The notes: generated by a model not told the origin, from the sequence alone. 64,000 bases of DNA from DASXTC01 sp036505635 (GCA_036505635.1 DASXTC010000038.1:62001-126000); one strand, 5' to 3'; shown: positions 34,395-44,553, numbered from the stretch's first letter. Numbers and translations: made by a program.

Positions 34395-34613
34395 ATGGCG
34401 ATGCAGACAGGCAAGATCAAGAAGGTGATGAAGGACAGAGGGTTTGGCTTCATCACGAGCGAAGACGGCAAGGAGGTGTTCTTCCACCGCAGCGAGTGCC
34501 AGGGGTTCGATTTCGCGTCACTGGAGGAGGGCTCCCCGGTCGGTTTCGAGCTGGAGATGGATCAAAAAGGTCCGAGGGCGCGAAACGTGACGCGTCCGGC
34601 CGCCCCCCGCTGA
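34395..34613 (+). CDS. Cold-shock domain protein (Csp family)
   Basis: A 72-residue CspA-type OB-fold protein binding single-stranded nucleic acid. RNP1 is seen as DRGFGFI and RNP2 as VFFHRS. The variant C-terminal part (FELEMDQKGPRARNVTRP) is still family-like. The start at 34395 has GGAGG 4-5 nt upstream. The 5-prime leader contains a T-rich run (34333-34341), possibly part of a cold-responsive leader. Confidence 0.93.
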   Translation: MAMQTGKIKKVMKDRGFGFITSEDGKEVFFHRSECQGFDFASLEEGSPVGFELEMDQKGPRARNVTRPAAPR

Positions 34614-34766
34614 GGACCCCCATCCCGCGAGATGCCCGGCGGGACGCACTTTCCCGCCCGCGTGTCGATCCGCGCAGGCCGCCAACAGCCTTTCTGGTGC
34701 TATCCTGAGGCTGGCCACATCCAACCGCGTCGGCAGCCGTTCGATCGTGACCCGCAGGAGCGCACA

Positions 34767-35774
34767 TTGGTCAGGGACTCACTGGACAGGCAGCTCAAGG
34801 ACCTGCGCATCTCGGTCACCGACCGGTGCAACTTCCGCTGCCCCTACTGCATGCCCGCCGGCAGCTTCGGACCCTCCTACCGGTTCCTACCCCGCGAGGA
34901 GCTCCTCACCTTCGAGGAGATAGCGCGGCTCACCCGGCTCTTCACCCTCCTGGGGGCGACCAAGATACGCCTGACGGGGGGCGAGCCCCTTCTGCGCGAC
35001 GGACTGCCGATCCTCGTGAACCGGATCCACGGGATAGAGGGAGTCAGGGATCTCGCGCTGACGACCAACGGGTACCTGCTCGCCGAGCTCGCACTGCCGC
35101 TCCGGCAGGCGGGTCTGGGCCGCGTGACGGTGAGTCTCGACAGCCTCGACGAGGAGGCCTTCGGCACGATGAACGGCCGCGCCTACGGTCCGGAGAGGGT
35201 CCTTGCCGGGATCCGCGCGGCCGAGAGCGCGGGCCTCTCCCCGATCAAGATCAACGCCGTGGTGCAGCGCGGCGTCAACGAGCACACGCTGGTCGACCTG
35301 GCGCGGCGGTTCCGCGGCACCCCCCACATCGTACGCTTCATCGAGTACATGGACGTGGGCAACATCAACGGGTGGAGAATGGACCACGTGGTCCCCGCAT
35401 CGGAGATCGTGGCGCGCCTCGAGGAGGCCTTCCCGCTGGAGCCGATCGAGCCCAACTACTCCGGGGAGGTCGCCCTGCGGTACCGGTACCTCGACGCCGC
35501 GGGAGAGATCGGGATCATCGCCTCCGTCACCCGGCCCTTCTGCGGCGATTGCACCCGCGCGCGACTCTCCACCGAAGGGAAGCTCTACACGTGCCTGTTC
35601 GGCACCGAGGGCACCGACCTGAAGGGCCCGCTGCGCTCGGGGGCCACCGACGAGGAGCTGACCGGCCTCATCACCGACGCGTGGCGCCGTCGCTCCGATC
35701 GTTACTCCGAGGAGCGGACCACCATGACCGGTTCTCCCGGACGCAAGATCGAGATGTACCAGATCGGCGGGTAG
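34767..35774 (+). CDS. moaA: GTP 3,8-cyclase MoaA
   Basis: A 335-residue radical-SAM enzyme catalysing the first step of molybdenum-cofactor synthesis, from GTP to 3,8-cyclo-GTP. The radical-SAM cluster cysteines are C21, C25 and C28 (CNFRCPYC). The second, substrate-binding cluster uses C259, C262 and C276 (FCGDCTRAR, LYTCLF). The protein ends in the Gly-Gly tail that is essential in MoaA. The start is a TTG with AGGAG 6 nt upstream; ATG starts farther up give a non-conserved extension. moeA lies about 27 kb away; moaC and moaB are not in the window. Confidence 0.94.
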   Translation: MVRDSLDRQLKDLRISVTDRCNFRCPYCMPAGSFGPSYRFLPREELLTFEEIARLTRLFTLLGATKIRLTGGEPLLRDGLPILVNRIHGIEGVRDLALTTNGYLLAELALPLRQAGLGRVTVSLDSLDEEAFGTMNGRAYGPERVLAGIRAAESAGLSPIKINAVVQRGVNEHTLVDLARRFRGTPHIVRFIEYMDVGNINGWRMDHVVPASEIVARLEEAFPLEPIEPNYSGEVALRYRYLDAAGEIGIIASVTRPFCGDCTRARLSTEGKLYTCLFGTEGTDLKGPLRSGATDEELTGLITDAWRRRSDRYSEERTTMTGSPGRKIEMYQIGG

Positions 35775-35792
35775 GCTACCGGACCTGCGTCC

Positions 35793-35815
35793 CCGGGGCG
35801 AGCGCTTCGCCCCGG
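35793..35815 (+). terminator. Hairpin terminator after moaA
   Basis: CCGGGGCGA (35793-35801) pairs perfectly with TCGCCCCGG (35807-35815) around GCGCT, 18 nt after the moaA stop. The tail is CACTCCCTCTC rather than T-rich, so it may act as a weak intrinsic terminator. Confidence 0.55.
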
Positions 35816-36298
35816 CACTCCCTCTCAACCCACCGCGCTGGACGACCCGCCTCGCCCGCTCAGCGCCAGTCGCGATCGGTACGGAGATCTCATCCAGGCG
35901 GTCCGATTTCCGGTGCGTATCTCGTTGCTCTCCGCCTTCTTCGCCGCCATGCGGCGCGCCTCTTTCCCCCGTCCCGCCGCCTGCGGGCCCGCTCGGCGCC
36001 AGGATGATGGGAACCATTCGGCCCGCGGCGACAATATGAAAGATGGGGAGACTCGGTATTGGAGTTACGCGGCGCGTTAAGCATGTGGGGAGCCGGGCGC
36101 GCCGGCACCGACTGGGTCAGTGTTCTGCATCCGTGGGGGGGGGCGATTCACATGACTTCGCGAGCGTTTCGTCTCATCGCCATTGCCGTCCTGGGTAGTT
36201 TCTTGTGCCCCCTCCGCATGGGAGGTGAGCATGTTCAGACAATCGCCACAGTTTCTCCTGGCCTTGGCAAGCAAGGCCTGTTTCTCAGGGAGGGAACC
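35816..36298. other. Intergenic stretch with a possible upstream signal peptide in frame
   Basis: This is largely non-coding sequence between moaA and the secreted protein gene. In the same frame as that gene, an ATG at 36152 encodes a second signal-peptide-like segment (MTSRAFRLIAIAVLGSFLC), so a longer precursor is conceivable. No ribosome site precedes it. Nothing else is recognised. Confidence 0.35.
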
Positions 36299-36802
36299 AT
36301 GATGAGACTGCGGTTGATTCTGCTATTCCTGACGCTACTATCCCTTGTGTCGCTTATCCCCCCGGCCGTCGCCGCGGCGCCTGCACCAGCAAGCGTCCTT
36401 CAGACGTTCTCGTCGGTGGCTGTGATCGATCCACCATTCGGTAGTGCCTTCCTGCTCATGAACCTTCCGAGTTGCGGATCGGGGCAAGCCTGGCTCCTGA
36501 GGAGCGTTCAAGTGAGCCCCGAGATCGAAACCGGCACTACAGCAGAGGATCTTCCTCAGTTGCCTCCCTGGGGCGCCTCCTTCCACGTCTTCCAGAACGG
36601 CCCGTCAGGGTCGTCCATAGGCAGGCCAGTCACTCTCATCGGAGCAGGTCCGACACATCTGTCCACCTCGATTGATGGCGGACAGCCCTTCGGAGGCTAC
36701 GTGGAGGTCAAACTGCTCGGGCAGGCGACAACGACAGTGCGCTTCCAGTTCAACCTGCACGTCACAGGCCAGTGCGGGACACCCTCGGTCATGGTGTTTT
36801 GA
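36299..36802 (+). CDS. Secreted protein of unknown function
   Basis: A 167-residue protein with a clear signal peptide (MMRLRLILLFLTLLSLVSLIPPAVAA, cleaved near residue 26) and a mature part that is beta-rich with two cysteines (C57 and one near the C-terminus, about C160) that could form a disulfide. AGGGAGGG precedes the ATG pair. No family is recognised. Base composition is somewhat lower in GC than the neighbouring genes, which may indicate an accessory gene. Confidence 0.6.
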   Translation: MMRLRLILLFLTLLSLVSLIPPAVAAAPAPASVLQTFSSVAVIDPPFGSAFLLMNLPSCGSGQAWLLRSVQVSPEIETGTTAEDLPQLPPWGASFHVFQNGPSGSSIGRPVTLIGAGPTHLSTSIDGGQPFGGYVEVKLLGQATTTVRFQFNLHVTGQCGTPSVMVF

Positions 36803-37169
36803 GGCGGCACGGGTTCGACTCTTCGAAACGCTGAAGTCAGAAAGGAGGCGCACCTACGCCAAGAGGCGCTCTCCGGGGCCGCTCCAGCAAGTGCGACGGC
36901 CGGAGTAAGGGGCGCCTCCTTGAAGATCCCGTGTCTCGGCGAAAGTCACAGGAAGGAGGTGCCCCGTTCGTGTTCGTGGACCAGGAGGGCCCGCCTGCTG
37001 ATCTCTACGGCCTACACCCACCTCCAGCCCGATCACCTCCGCAACGCGGTGCGGGCCATCGACGCCACTCTCGGCATTGGTCCCATTTCGGCCCCAACTC
37101 CGCAATCCGAACCCGACCAGAAGACGGCCGTCGCTGCAAATCCAACCAGTGTAGTAGGATCTGCGGCGC
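36803..37169. other. Intergenic region with a spaced inverted repeat
   Basis: No gene is supported here. AAGGAGGCGC (36842-36851) and GCGCCTCCTT (36912-36921) are perfect 10-nt inverted copies separated by 60 nt. The rest shows no recognisable structure. Confidence 0.3.
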
Positions 37170-37245
<76 letters not shown>

Positions 37246-37341
37246 CAAAGGCTCCAGAGAATCCGCTGCAACCGCGCCCCCCTCCCACGCGTACTTAGTG
37301 GCCAGACAGAGGACCCTGTCACACTGAGAGGCCCCCCGCTC

Positions 37342-38259
37342 ATGCAGGAAACGCCTGGAACGACTCACGCCCTCCTCACGCTCACGATCGAGAACCTGTC
37401 GAAGACGTACCCCAACGGCGTGCGCGCCCTGGACGACGTCAGCCTCACCATCCCGGCGGGGATGTTCGGCCTCCTGGGGCCCAATGGGGCGGGCAAGTCG
37501 ACCCTCATGCGCACCATCGCGACCCTGCAGGAGCCCGACTCGGGGCGCATCCGGCTCGGAGATCTCGACGTGCTCAGGCAGAAACACGAGGTCCGGCGCA
37601 CGCTGGGGTACCTGCCGCAGGAATTCGGCGTCTACCCCCGGGTCTCGGCCCTGGAGATGCTGTCTCACGTGGCCGTGCTCAAGGGGCTGGTGAACCCGGG
37701 CCAGCGCCGGGAAACCGTCGACGCGATCCTGCACACGACCAATCTGTGGGACGTGCGAAAGCACAAGCTGGGGACCTACTCCGGGGGGATGCGGCAGCGC
37801 TTCGGCATCGCCCAGGCCCTGCTGGGGGACCCGCGGCTCATCATCGTGGACGAGCCCACCGCCGGGCTCGACCCGGCCGAACGGCTGCGGTTCAACAACA
37901 TGCTGAGCGAGATCGGCGAGAACGTCGTCGTCATCCTGTCCACCCACATCGTGGAGGACGTCAGCGACCTGTGCCGGCGCATGGCGATCATCTCGCGCGG
38001 CCGCGTGCTGCTGACGGGGGATCCGCAGCACGCCATCGACGAGCTGCGCGGGCGCGTGTGGAAGAAGGTCATCGAGCGCGGGCACCTCGCGGGTTACGAG
38101 CGCGACTGCACGGTCATCTCCACGAGGCTGGTGGCGGGCCGCACGGCCATCCACGTCGTGGCCGACTCCCGGCCGGACGGTTCCTTCGAGGAGGTGCCCC
38201 CCGACCTGGAGGACGTCTACTTCTCGGCGCTCAAAGGCTCGGACCGCCGGGCGGCGTAG
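37342..38259 (+). CDS. ABC transporter ATPase (ABC-2 type)
   Basis: A 305-residue ATPase with Walker A GPNGAGKST (46-54), Q-loop LPQEFGVYP, signature YSGGMRQR, Walker B LIIVDEP and switch STHIVED. The C-terminal 75 residues are a DrrA/CcmA-like regulatory extension. It is 3 nt upstream of the permease/M1 fusion gene and clearly its energy subunit. The exported or imported substrate is unknown. Confidence 0.93.
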   Translation: MQETPGTTHALLTLTIENLSKTYPNGVRALDDVSLTIPAGMFGLLGPNGAGKSTLMRTIATLQEPDSGRIRLGDLDVLRQKHEVRRTLGYLPQEFGVYPRVSALEMLSHVAVLKGLVNPGQRRETVDAILHTTNLWDVRKHKLGTYSGGMRQRFGIAQALLGDPRLIIVDEPTAGLDPAERLRFNNMLSEIGENVVVILSTHIVEDVSDLCRRMAIISRGRVLLTGDPQHAIDELRGRVWKKVIERGHLAGYERDCTVISTRLVAGRTAIHVVADSRPDGSFEEVPPDLEDVYFSALKGSDRRAA

Positions 38260-38262
38260 GCC

Positions 38263-41200
38263 ATGCTCCTGCGAATCCTGGCCTTCGAGCTCCGGTATCA
38301 GCTCCGCCAGCCCTTGTTCTGGATCTCGCTCTTCCTGTTCTTCCTACTCACCTTCGGAGCCATCTCCACCGACGTCATCGTGGTGGGAGGCGCGATCGGA
38401 AGCGTGAACCGCAACGCCCCCTTCGTCATCCTGCAGATGCTGGCGGTGATGACGGGTATCGGCACCTTTCTGACAACCGCGTTCGTAGCCAACAGCATCC
38501 ATCGCGACTTCGAGAGCCGCACCGACGCGGTGTTCTTCTCGCTTCCTCTGAAGAAGCGCGACTACCTGCTGGGGCGTTTCTCGGGGTCCCTGCTGCTGGC
38601 GAACCTGGTGTTTCTGGGCGTCATCATGGGCATCGTCATCGGCAGCATGATGCCGTGGCTCGAGCCCGCCCGCGTCGGCCCCTTCCTGCTCGGCCCCTAC
38701 GTGCAGGCGATGCTCATCTTCGTCGTGCCGAATCTGTTTCTGACCGGGGCCATCTTCTTCTCGTGCGCCGCCCTCACGCGCAGTCTGCTCTGGACCTATG
38801 TCAGCGTCGTGGTCTTCTTCGTGGGGTGGGGGATCGCGGGGGCGTTTCTCAACGATCTGGAGAACAAGTCGGTGGCCGCGATGGCCGACCCGTTCGGCCT
38901 CTCGGCCTTCGAGCTGGTGACGCGCTACTGGACGGTCTCCGAGAGGAACGCGGGAGGCCTGCCATTCACCGGAGCGTTGCTCTGGAACCGGATCCTGTGG
39001 GTCGGCCTGGCCGCCCTCATCCTGGCCTTCACCTGCGCGCGATTCAAGCTCACGACGGCCGAAGGGGGCCGGGCGCGCAGGCGCCGTCGCGTCGAGGAGA
39101 CCGTCGAGGCCGCAGCGCCCGAGGCGCGGGCCGCCGCGCGCGCGCCGGTGAGCGTGGCCTTCGGGCCGGCGGCCTGGTTCAGGCAGTACCTGCACCAGGC
39201 TCGCCTGGAGACCATCGGGGCGATCACGGGGACTCCCTTCCTGGTGATGCTGGTCTTCGGTGTGATCAACATCGTCGCCAACTCCACCGAGATTGACGAC
39301 CTGTACGGCACGGCCGTCTACCCGGTGACCCATCTGATCCTGCAGGTGATCCAGGGGGCGTTCGGCCTCTTCGTCTTCCTGATCCTTATCTTTTACAGCG
39401 GCGACATGGTCTGGCGCGACCGCACGCTGCGTCTGTCGGAGGTCGTGGACGCCCTGCCAGCGCCGGGCTGGGTGCTCTGGGGGGCGAAGGGGACTGCGCT
39501 TGCGGCGATGGTGGTTGCCCTGCACGCCGCCGCCATGGCCACAGGGATCGGCATCCAGATGTATCGCGGCTACACGAACTTCGAGGTCGGGCTCTACCTC
39601 AAGGGATTGTTCCTGGTCTCCTGCCCGCAGTTTCTCTTCATCGCGGCCCTCTGTCTGTTCGTCCAGGTGGCCGTGAATCAGAAGTTCCTCGGATGGCTGA
39701 TCTCCCTGCTCGTCTATGTCATGGGGCAGGTGCTCCCCGCGATGCGGCTGGAGCACCATCTGTACCGGTTCGCCACCGCTCCGGAAGCCCCCTACTCCGA
39801 CATGAACGGCTTCGGCCACTTCGTGGAGCCGAGGGTGTGGTTCTTCCTCTATTGGGGATTCGTGTGCGCGGTCCTGGTGGTCCTGGCGCACCTGCTCTGG
39901 GTGCGGGGGACCGGGACGGGCCTCGCGCTGCGCCTGAGGATCGCCCGCCGGCGCCTGAGCCCGGCCGCGCGCGCGATCCTGCTGGCGTCGCTGGCCGGTG
40001 TGGCGGCCACCGGGGGATGGATCTACTACAACACCAACGTGCTGAACGACTATCTGCCGGCGAAGACGCGGATGGATCGCCAGGCGGAGTTCGAGAAGCT
40101 CTACAAGGCAAACGAGAAGCTGAGGGGGCCGCGCGTCATCAACGTGGCGGCCGACGTGGACATCCACCCCGAGACGCGCAGCGTGGAGATCCGCGGGCGG
40201 TACCTGCTGGTCAACAAGACGACCGAGCCCATCCAGGCGGTGCACGTCACCATCAACCCCCTGGTCACCATCAACAAGCTGGAGGTCGAGGGAGGCCGCC
40301 TCGACATGGAGGACGCCCGGCTCGGGTACCGCATCTTCGCGCTCGTCTCGCCGCTGGCTCCCGGCGCGCAGACTCGCCTGAGCTTCGATCTGGCCGTGAC
40401 CAACCGCGGGTTCGTGAACAACGGCGCCAATACGAAGCTGGTGGCCAACGGGACCTTCTTCGACAGCTACGACTACTTCCCGCACCTGGGCTACTCGCGG
40501 GCCAACGAGCTGGACGACCCCAACGAGCGGCGCCGCCGCGGCCTCCCTCCGGTCCAGCGCTTCCCGAAGATCGATGACGCCGCCGCCCGCATGGACAACT
40601 ACATCTCCAGCGAAGCCGACTGGGTCCACTTCGAGACCACGGTCAGCACGAGCCCCGACCAGATCGCCATCGCCCCGGGCTATCTGCAGAAGGAATGGGA
40701 GGCCGGTGGCCGGCGCTACTTCCACTACGCCATGGACTCGCCGATCTTCGATTTCTTCGCGTATCTGTCGGCGCGCTACGCCGTCACGAAGGACGTCTGG
40801 AACGACGTGGCGATCGAGGTCTATCACCACCCGGGGCACCCCTGGAACGTGAACCGGATGATCGAGGGAGTGAAGGCGTCGCTCGACTACTTCACCAGGA
40901 ACTTCGGGCCCTATCAGCACCGCCAGGTCCGCATCGTGGAGTTTCCGCGCTACGCCCGGTTCGCGCAGTCGTTTCCCAACACGATTCCGTTTTCGGAGAG
41001 CATCGGCTTCATCGCCCGCCTCGACGACGAGCCGGAGGCCATCGACTACGTCTTCTACGTCACGGCCCACGAGGTGGCGCATCAGTGGTGGGCGCACCAG
41101 GTAATGGGGGGCAACGTCCAGGGAGCTACCCTGCTCTCCGAGACGATGTCGCAGTACTCGGCCCTGATGGTGATGGAGAAGGCCTACGGGCGCGACAAGA

Positions 41201-41862
41201 TGCGCAAGTTCCTGAAGTACGAGATGGACAACTACCTTCGGGGCCGCGGCGGGGAGCGTATCGAGGAGATGCCGCTCTACCTGGTGGAGAACCAGCCGTA
41301 CATCCACTACCGCAAGGGAAGCGTGGTCATGTACGCCCTGCGGGACTACGTGGGGGAGGAGCCGCTCAACCGGTCGCTGGCCGAGTACGTCTCGGCCGTG
41401 AAGTTCCAGCAGCCCCCCTACACCTTCACGCTGGAGTTTCTCGACTACATCAGGAGCGCGGTGCCCGAGGACCGTCTATCCGTCGTGGATGACATGTTCC
41501 GCAACATCACCCTCTATGAGAACCGGGCGTCGGCGGCCACTTGGAGCCGTCGAGACGACGGCAAGTACGTGGTGACGCTGAGCGTGTCGTCCGCGAAGTT
41601 CAGGGCTGATGGAAGCGGGGCGGAGATGCCGGCCCCCCTGGACGACTGGGTGGACGTGGGGGTGTTCGGTGACAAGGAGCCGGGCGCGCCCCCCGAAGGC
41701 AGGCTGCTCTATCTGGAGAAGCGCCGCATCCAGCGCAACGAGGACACCTTCGAGGTGGTCGTGGACCAGAAACCCTTCAAGGCCGGTATCGACCCGTTCA
41801 ACAAGCTCATCGACCGCAACCCGGAGAACAACCTCATCGCGGTGTCGGCCGGGGCGTCCTGA
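38263..41862 (+). CDS. ABC-2 permease fused to M1 zinc aminopeptidase
   Basis: A 1199-residue fusion. Residues 1-265 are one ABC-2-type permease half (six TMs), a basic/Ala-rich linker follows (266-300), and 310-595 form a second set of TM helices. The final helix (about 568-588) is followed by an M1 peptidase (about 600-1190) that should face the periplasm. The zinc site is HEVAH (H936, E937, H940) with E960 in LLSETMSQY as third ligand; the gap is 19 residues instead of the usual 18, as in related permease-linked M1 proteins (recalled). It may process peptides as they are moved by the transporter. The ATPase gene lies just upstream. Confidence 0.9.
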   Translation: MLLRILAFELRYQLRQPLFWISLFLFFLLTFGAISTDVIVVGGAIGSVNRNAPFVILQMLAVMTGIGTFLTTAFVANSIHRDFESRTDAVFFSLPLKKRDYLLGRFSGSLLLANLVFLGVIMGIVIGSMMPWLEPARVGPFLLGPYVQAMLIFVVPNLFLTGAIFFSCAALTRSLLWTYVSVVVFFVGWGIAGAFLNDLENKSVAAMADPFGLSAFELVTRYWTVSERNAGGLPFTGALLWNRILWVGLAALILAFTCARFKLTTAEGGRARRRRRVEETVEAAAPEARAAARAPVSVAFGPAAWFRQYLHQARLETIGAITGTPFLVMLVFGVINIVANSTEIDDLYGTAVYPVTHLILQVIQGAFGLFVFLILIFYSGDMVWRDRTLRLSEVVDALPAPGWVLWGAKGTALAAMVVALHAAAMATGIGIQMYRGYTNFEVGLYLKGLFLVSCPQFLFIAALCLFVQVAVNQKFLGWLISLLVYVMGQVLPAMRLEHHLYRFATAPEAPYSDMNGFGHFVEPRVWFFLYWGFVCAVLVVLAHLLWVRGTGTGLALRLRIARRRLSPAARAILLASLAGVAATGGWIYYNTNVLNDYLPAKTRMDRQAEFEKLYKANEKLRGPRVINVAADVDIHPETRSVEIRGRYLLVNKTTEPIQAVHVTINPLVTINKLEVEGGRLDMEDARLGYRIFALVSPLAPGAQTRLSFDLAVTNRGFVNNGANTKLVANGTFFDSYDYFPHLGYSRANELDDPNERRRRGLPPVQRFPKIDDAAARMDNYISSEADWVHFETTVSTSPDQIAIAPGYLQKEWEAGGRRYFHYAMDSPIFDFFAYLSARYAVTKDVWNDVAIEVYHHPGHPWNVNRMIEGVKASLDYFTRNFGPYQHRQVRIVEFPRYARFAQSFPNTIPFSESIGFIARLDDEPEAIDYVFYVTAHEVAHQWWAHQVMGGNVQGATLLSETMSQYSALMVMEKAYGRDKMRKFLKYEMDNYLRGRGGERIEEMPLYLVENQPYIHYRKGSVVMYALRDYVGEEPLNRSLAEYVSAVKFQQPPYTFTLEFLDYIRSAVPEDRLSVVDDMFRNITLYENRASAATWSRRDDGKYVVTLSVSSAKFRADGSGAEMPAPLDDWVDVGVFGDKEPGAPPEGRLLYLEKRRIQRNEDTFEVVVDQKPFKAGIDPFNKLIDRNPENNLIAVSAGAS

Positions 41863-41910
41863 GCCGGGCCGCGGTCGTGCCGCGGGCAGGTGATAGACTG
41901 CCGGCCTAGC

Positions 41911-41987
<77 letters not shown>

Positions 41988-42231
41988 GCGCTCCTGCCAC
42001 GCCGGTCCTCCAGGCGTCCTTCCTGTCCTACCGCCGCCGCCATCATCCGTCGCACTCCGGTGATCAGGGGGATGGTGAAAGGCTTCCCGCGGGGTAGATC
42101 GATCCGCGCGATTCTGGTAGCCTCACCCGCTCAATAAGATAACAGGGTGACTCGGCGAGAGCCCTCGCCACGGCCCGGCCAGAGCGATTCGGTCGGCGGT
42201 ATCGTCGCTCCGATCGCGGGAGGTGAGCCTC

Positions 42232-44445
42232 TTGATCGGAATCGGGTCCTTCGTCGGGTCCCTCCTCGGCCTGATTGAATGCCTGTGGATCTCAGGGGGG
42301 CCCGCGGGATGGTCGGGTCTGGGTCGTGCTCTCCTCACCATCGTGCTGCTCTACGCCATCGCCGGAGCGGCCCTCGCGCCGCTCTTCTCACTGGTCTGGC
42401 GTCGCCTGCCGATCCACCGGTCAGGTGGTCTCCGGCTTGAGGGCGCCGTCTTCGCGCTCCTGTTCGGCAGCGCCCTGTTGGCTGTCGACATCAACCGCTT
42501 CATGCCCGCCGGCGCGCTCGAGGCCAAGAGTCTGATCGCGGACGGCATCGTCGCGGCCTGCGGCGTGATCATCCTGGCGGTGCTCCTCCTGTTCTCGCGC
42601 GGGACCCGATTCGAAAGGACGATCCGTCCCCCGCGCCGGCGAGTCCCGCTGGCCGGCGCTCTCTGCGCGGGTCTGGTGCTCGCAGGCACCGGCGCCAACG
42701 CCTGGATGGAGTCGGGCAAGGGCTCTCCGATCGCCCGCACGGCGACCATGAAGGCGGCCCCCACGTGGGAGTTCCCGCTCCCCGGCGGTGACGGTGCGGT
42801 GGAGCCAGGCGATGCGAACGAGTTGCCGGCGGCCCATCCCACCCGGCCGAAGCTCGTGGTGATCGGTCTGGATGGAGCGACCTGGAGTCTCATGCAGCCT
42901 CTGATGGAGCGCGGCCGCCTCCCCAACCTGACCTCTCTGCTCGCCAGAGGAGTCGGTGGCGTGCTTCGATCCACGGAGGACTCGTTCTCGCCGATCGTCT
43001 GGACGACCCTCTTCACGGGCAAGGTGCCGGCCAAACACGGGATCGACAGGATGCGGAACACCCTGTCGGTGAACCGCAGGGTCCACGCGCTCTGGGACGT
43101 CCTCTCGGAGCACGAGCAGACGCTGCTCGTCGCAAACGTGCCGGGGACCTTTCCGGCCGAGGCGATCCGGGGCACGATGCTGGCGGGGTTTCCCAACGAA
43201 AGCGAGACGGGCAACAATCTGGGGTACGTCTACACGACGCGGCCGACTTCTCAGTGGGATCGGTTGAGCGGTCTGAGAATCGAGTCACTTGGGCTGGCGG
43301 CGACCCACGATGACGGGTCAGTTGCCCTCAGGGTCACGGAGACCTCGCACCTGCCGAGGCAGTCGGCCCTGATTTGGGCGATCGAGGCGGCCACCGGCTC
43401 CGGCGCGAGCCCTCTCGAGGGATGGCTCCTCAGGACCTACGCCACCTTCGAGGTTCACCGGAGCGCGGGGGGGCTCCGGTTCGAGCTGCCCGGATGCGAG
43501 GGATGCGGCTTTGCCCTCGAGACGGGCTGGAGCCCCTGGATCCTCATAGAGAGGCCACGCCGGCCACTTGCCTTCCGTCTGCGTGTCATGGAGGCGACGC
43601 CAGAGGCGACCTCGGTGTACGTCACGCCCCTCTTCCTGCTGGACTGGGAGACCCAGGCGTTTCCGGCCGAGGTGGCGGAGAGGCTCGAATGGACCGAGGG
43701 CCCCTATCTCGCCGAGGCCTCGGGGTGGCTCGACTTCCGCGATCCCCGGCTCCTCGACACGCTTGCGGAACATCTTTTCGGGGCGGCGCGGGACCGGGAA
43801 CGTGAGGTGAGCCGTCTCTGGCGGAGCGCCGACTGGGACGATCTCGTCTATGTCTTCACGCTCATCGATCGGGTCCAGCACAGCTTCTGGTCCTTCCTCG
43901 ATCTCCGGGAGTTCCCGCGGATCTCCCCTCCGGATCCCTATCCCAATCCATTCCCGGAGGGGATCCACCGCGAGGACTACGCGCGGGTGATCCCTCAAGC
44001 CTATGAATGGGTCGACCGGGAGATCGGCCGACTCATCGCCGGTCTCCCTTCCTCGACGCTCATCGTGGTCGTCTCCGACCACGGATTCCGGTCGGGCCGT
44101 TCGCGCATCCCCGGATCCGGGATCCACGATCCGGACGGCGTCTACATCTTCAGCGGAGCCGGTCTCCTCGATTCGCGACCCCGGGGAGGGACGCCATGGG
44201 CGAAGGGCCCCGTCCTGAACCTCGTGGATCTCCTCCCCACCCTCCTGCCGCTGATCGGAGTGCCCGTGGCGTCCGACTTCGACGGCGTCCCCGCGCCCTT
44301 TGTCGAGGAGACGCTGAGACGGCGCGGCGAAAGGATCGCGAGGATCCCCTCATTCGAATCCCGGGCGGAGTGGCAGCGACGTAAGGACACGGAGCTCGAC
44401 CGAGGCGCTCTCCAACAGCTCCGAAGCCTCGGCTACGTCGAATAG
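42232..44445 (+). CDS. Membrane-anchored alkaline-phosphatase-superfamily phosphodiesterase
   Basis: A 737-residue protein with about four N-terminal TM segments (to about residue 150), then a large external nucleotide pyrophosphatase/phosphodiesterase domain. Metal and nucleophile motifs of the AP superfamily are visible: IGLDGATW (about 213), the Thr-nucleophile region SPIVWTTLFTG (about 254-263), and SDHGF (about 614-618). Such enzymes hydrolyse phosphodiesters or transfer phospho-groups to envelope glycans. TTG 42232 was chosen because GGGAGG lies 8 nt upstream; a GTG at 42223 overlaps that ribosome site. Gene neighbours give no pathway. Confidence 0.85.
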   Translation: MIGIGSFVGSLLGLIECLWISGGPAGWSGLGRALLTIVLLYAIAGAALAPLFSLVWRRLPIHRSGGLRLEGAVFALLFGSALLAVDINRFMPAGALEAKSLIADGIVAACGVIILAVLLLFSRGTRFERTIRPPRRRVPLAGALCAGLVLAGTGANAWMESGKGSPIARTATMKAAPTWEFPLPGGDGAVEPGDANELPAAHPTRPKLVVIGLDGATWSLMQPLMERGRLPNLTSLLARGVGGVLRSTEDSFSPIVWTTLFTGKVPAKHGIDRMRNTLSVNRRVHALWDVLSEHEQTLLVANVPGTFPAEAIRGTMLAGFPNESETGNNLGYVYTTRPTSQWDRLSGLRIESLGLAATHDDGSVALRVTETSHLPRQSALIWAIEAATGSGASPLEGWLLRTYATFEVHRSAGGLRFELPGCEGCGFALETGWSPWILIERPRRPLAFRLRVMEATPEATSVYVTPLFLLDWETQAFPAEVAERLEWTEGPYLAEASGWLDFRDPRLLDTLAEHLFGAARDREREVSRLWRSADWDDLVYVFTLIDRVQHSFWSFLDLREFPRISPPDPYPNPFPEGIHREDYARVIPQAYEWVDREIGRLIAGLPSSTLIVVVSDHGFRSGRSRIPGSGIHDPDGVYIFSGAGLLDSRPRGGTPWAKGPVLNLVDLLPTLLPLIGVPVASDFDGVPAPFVEETLRRRGERIARIPSFESRAEWQRRKDTELDRGALQQLRSLGYVE

Positions 44446-44553
44446 AGAAATACCCCGAAGGATCGGCCGGCCTGAACCCCTCATACGAGAAGAGGTCGCA
44501 ATCGTGTGGGAGGCCTGGTGCAGCCCACCGACCAGGCCCAGGGCAAAGGAGTC

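Noticed and set aside
36842..36921. 10-nt inverted repeat pair in the gap before tRNA-Arg(TCT)
   Set aside because: 60-nt loop, single copy, no associated gene; not strong enough to call an element.
38344..41307. 987-codon minus-strand open frame under the permease/M1 gene
   Set aside because: Antisense shadow: no recognisable domains, repetitive His/Val/Glu/Asp composition, and the sense strand holds the zinc motif and helices.
42123..42341. Short minus-strand frame opposite the start of the phosphodiesterase gene
   Set aside because: Arg/Pro-rich, no ribosome site, overlaps the coding start on the other strand.
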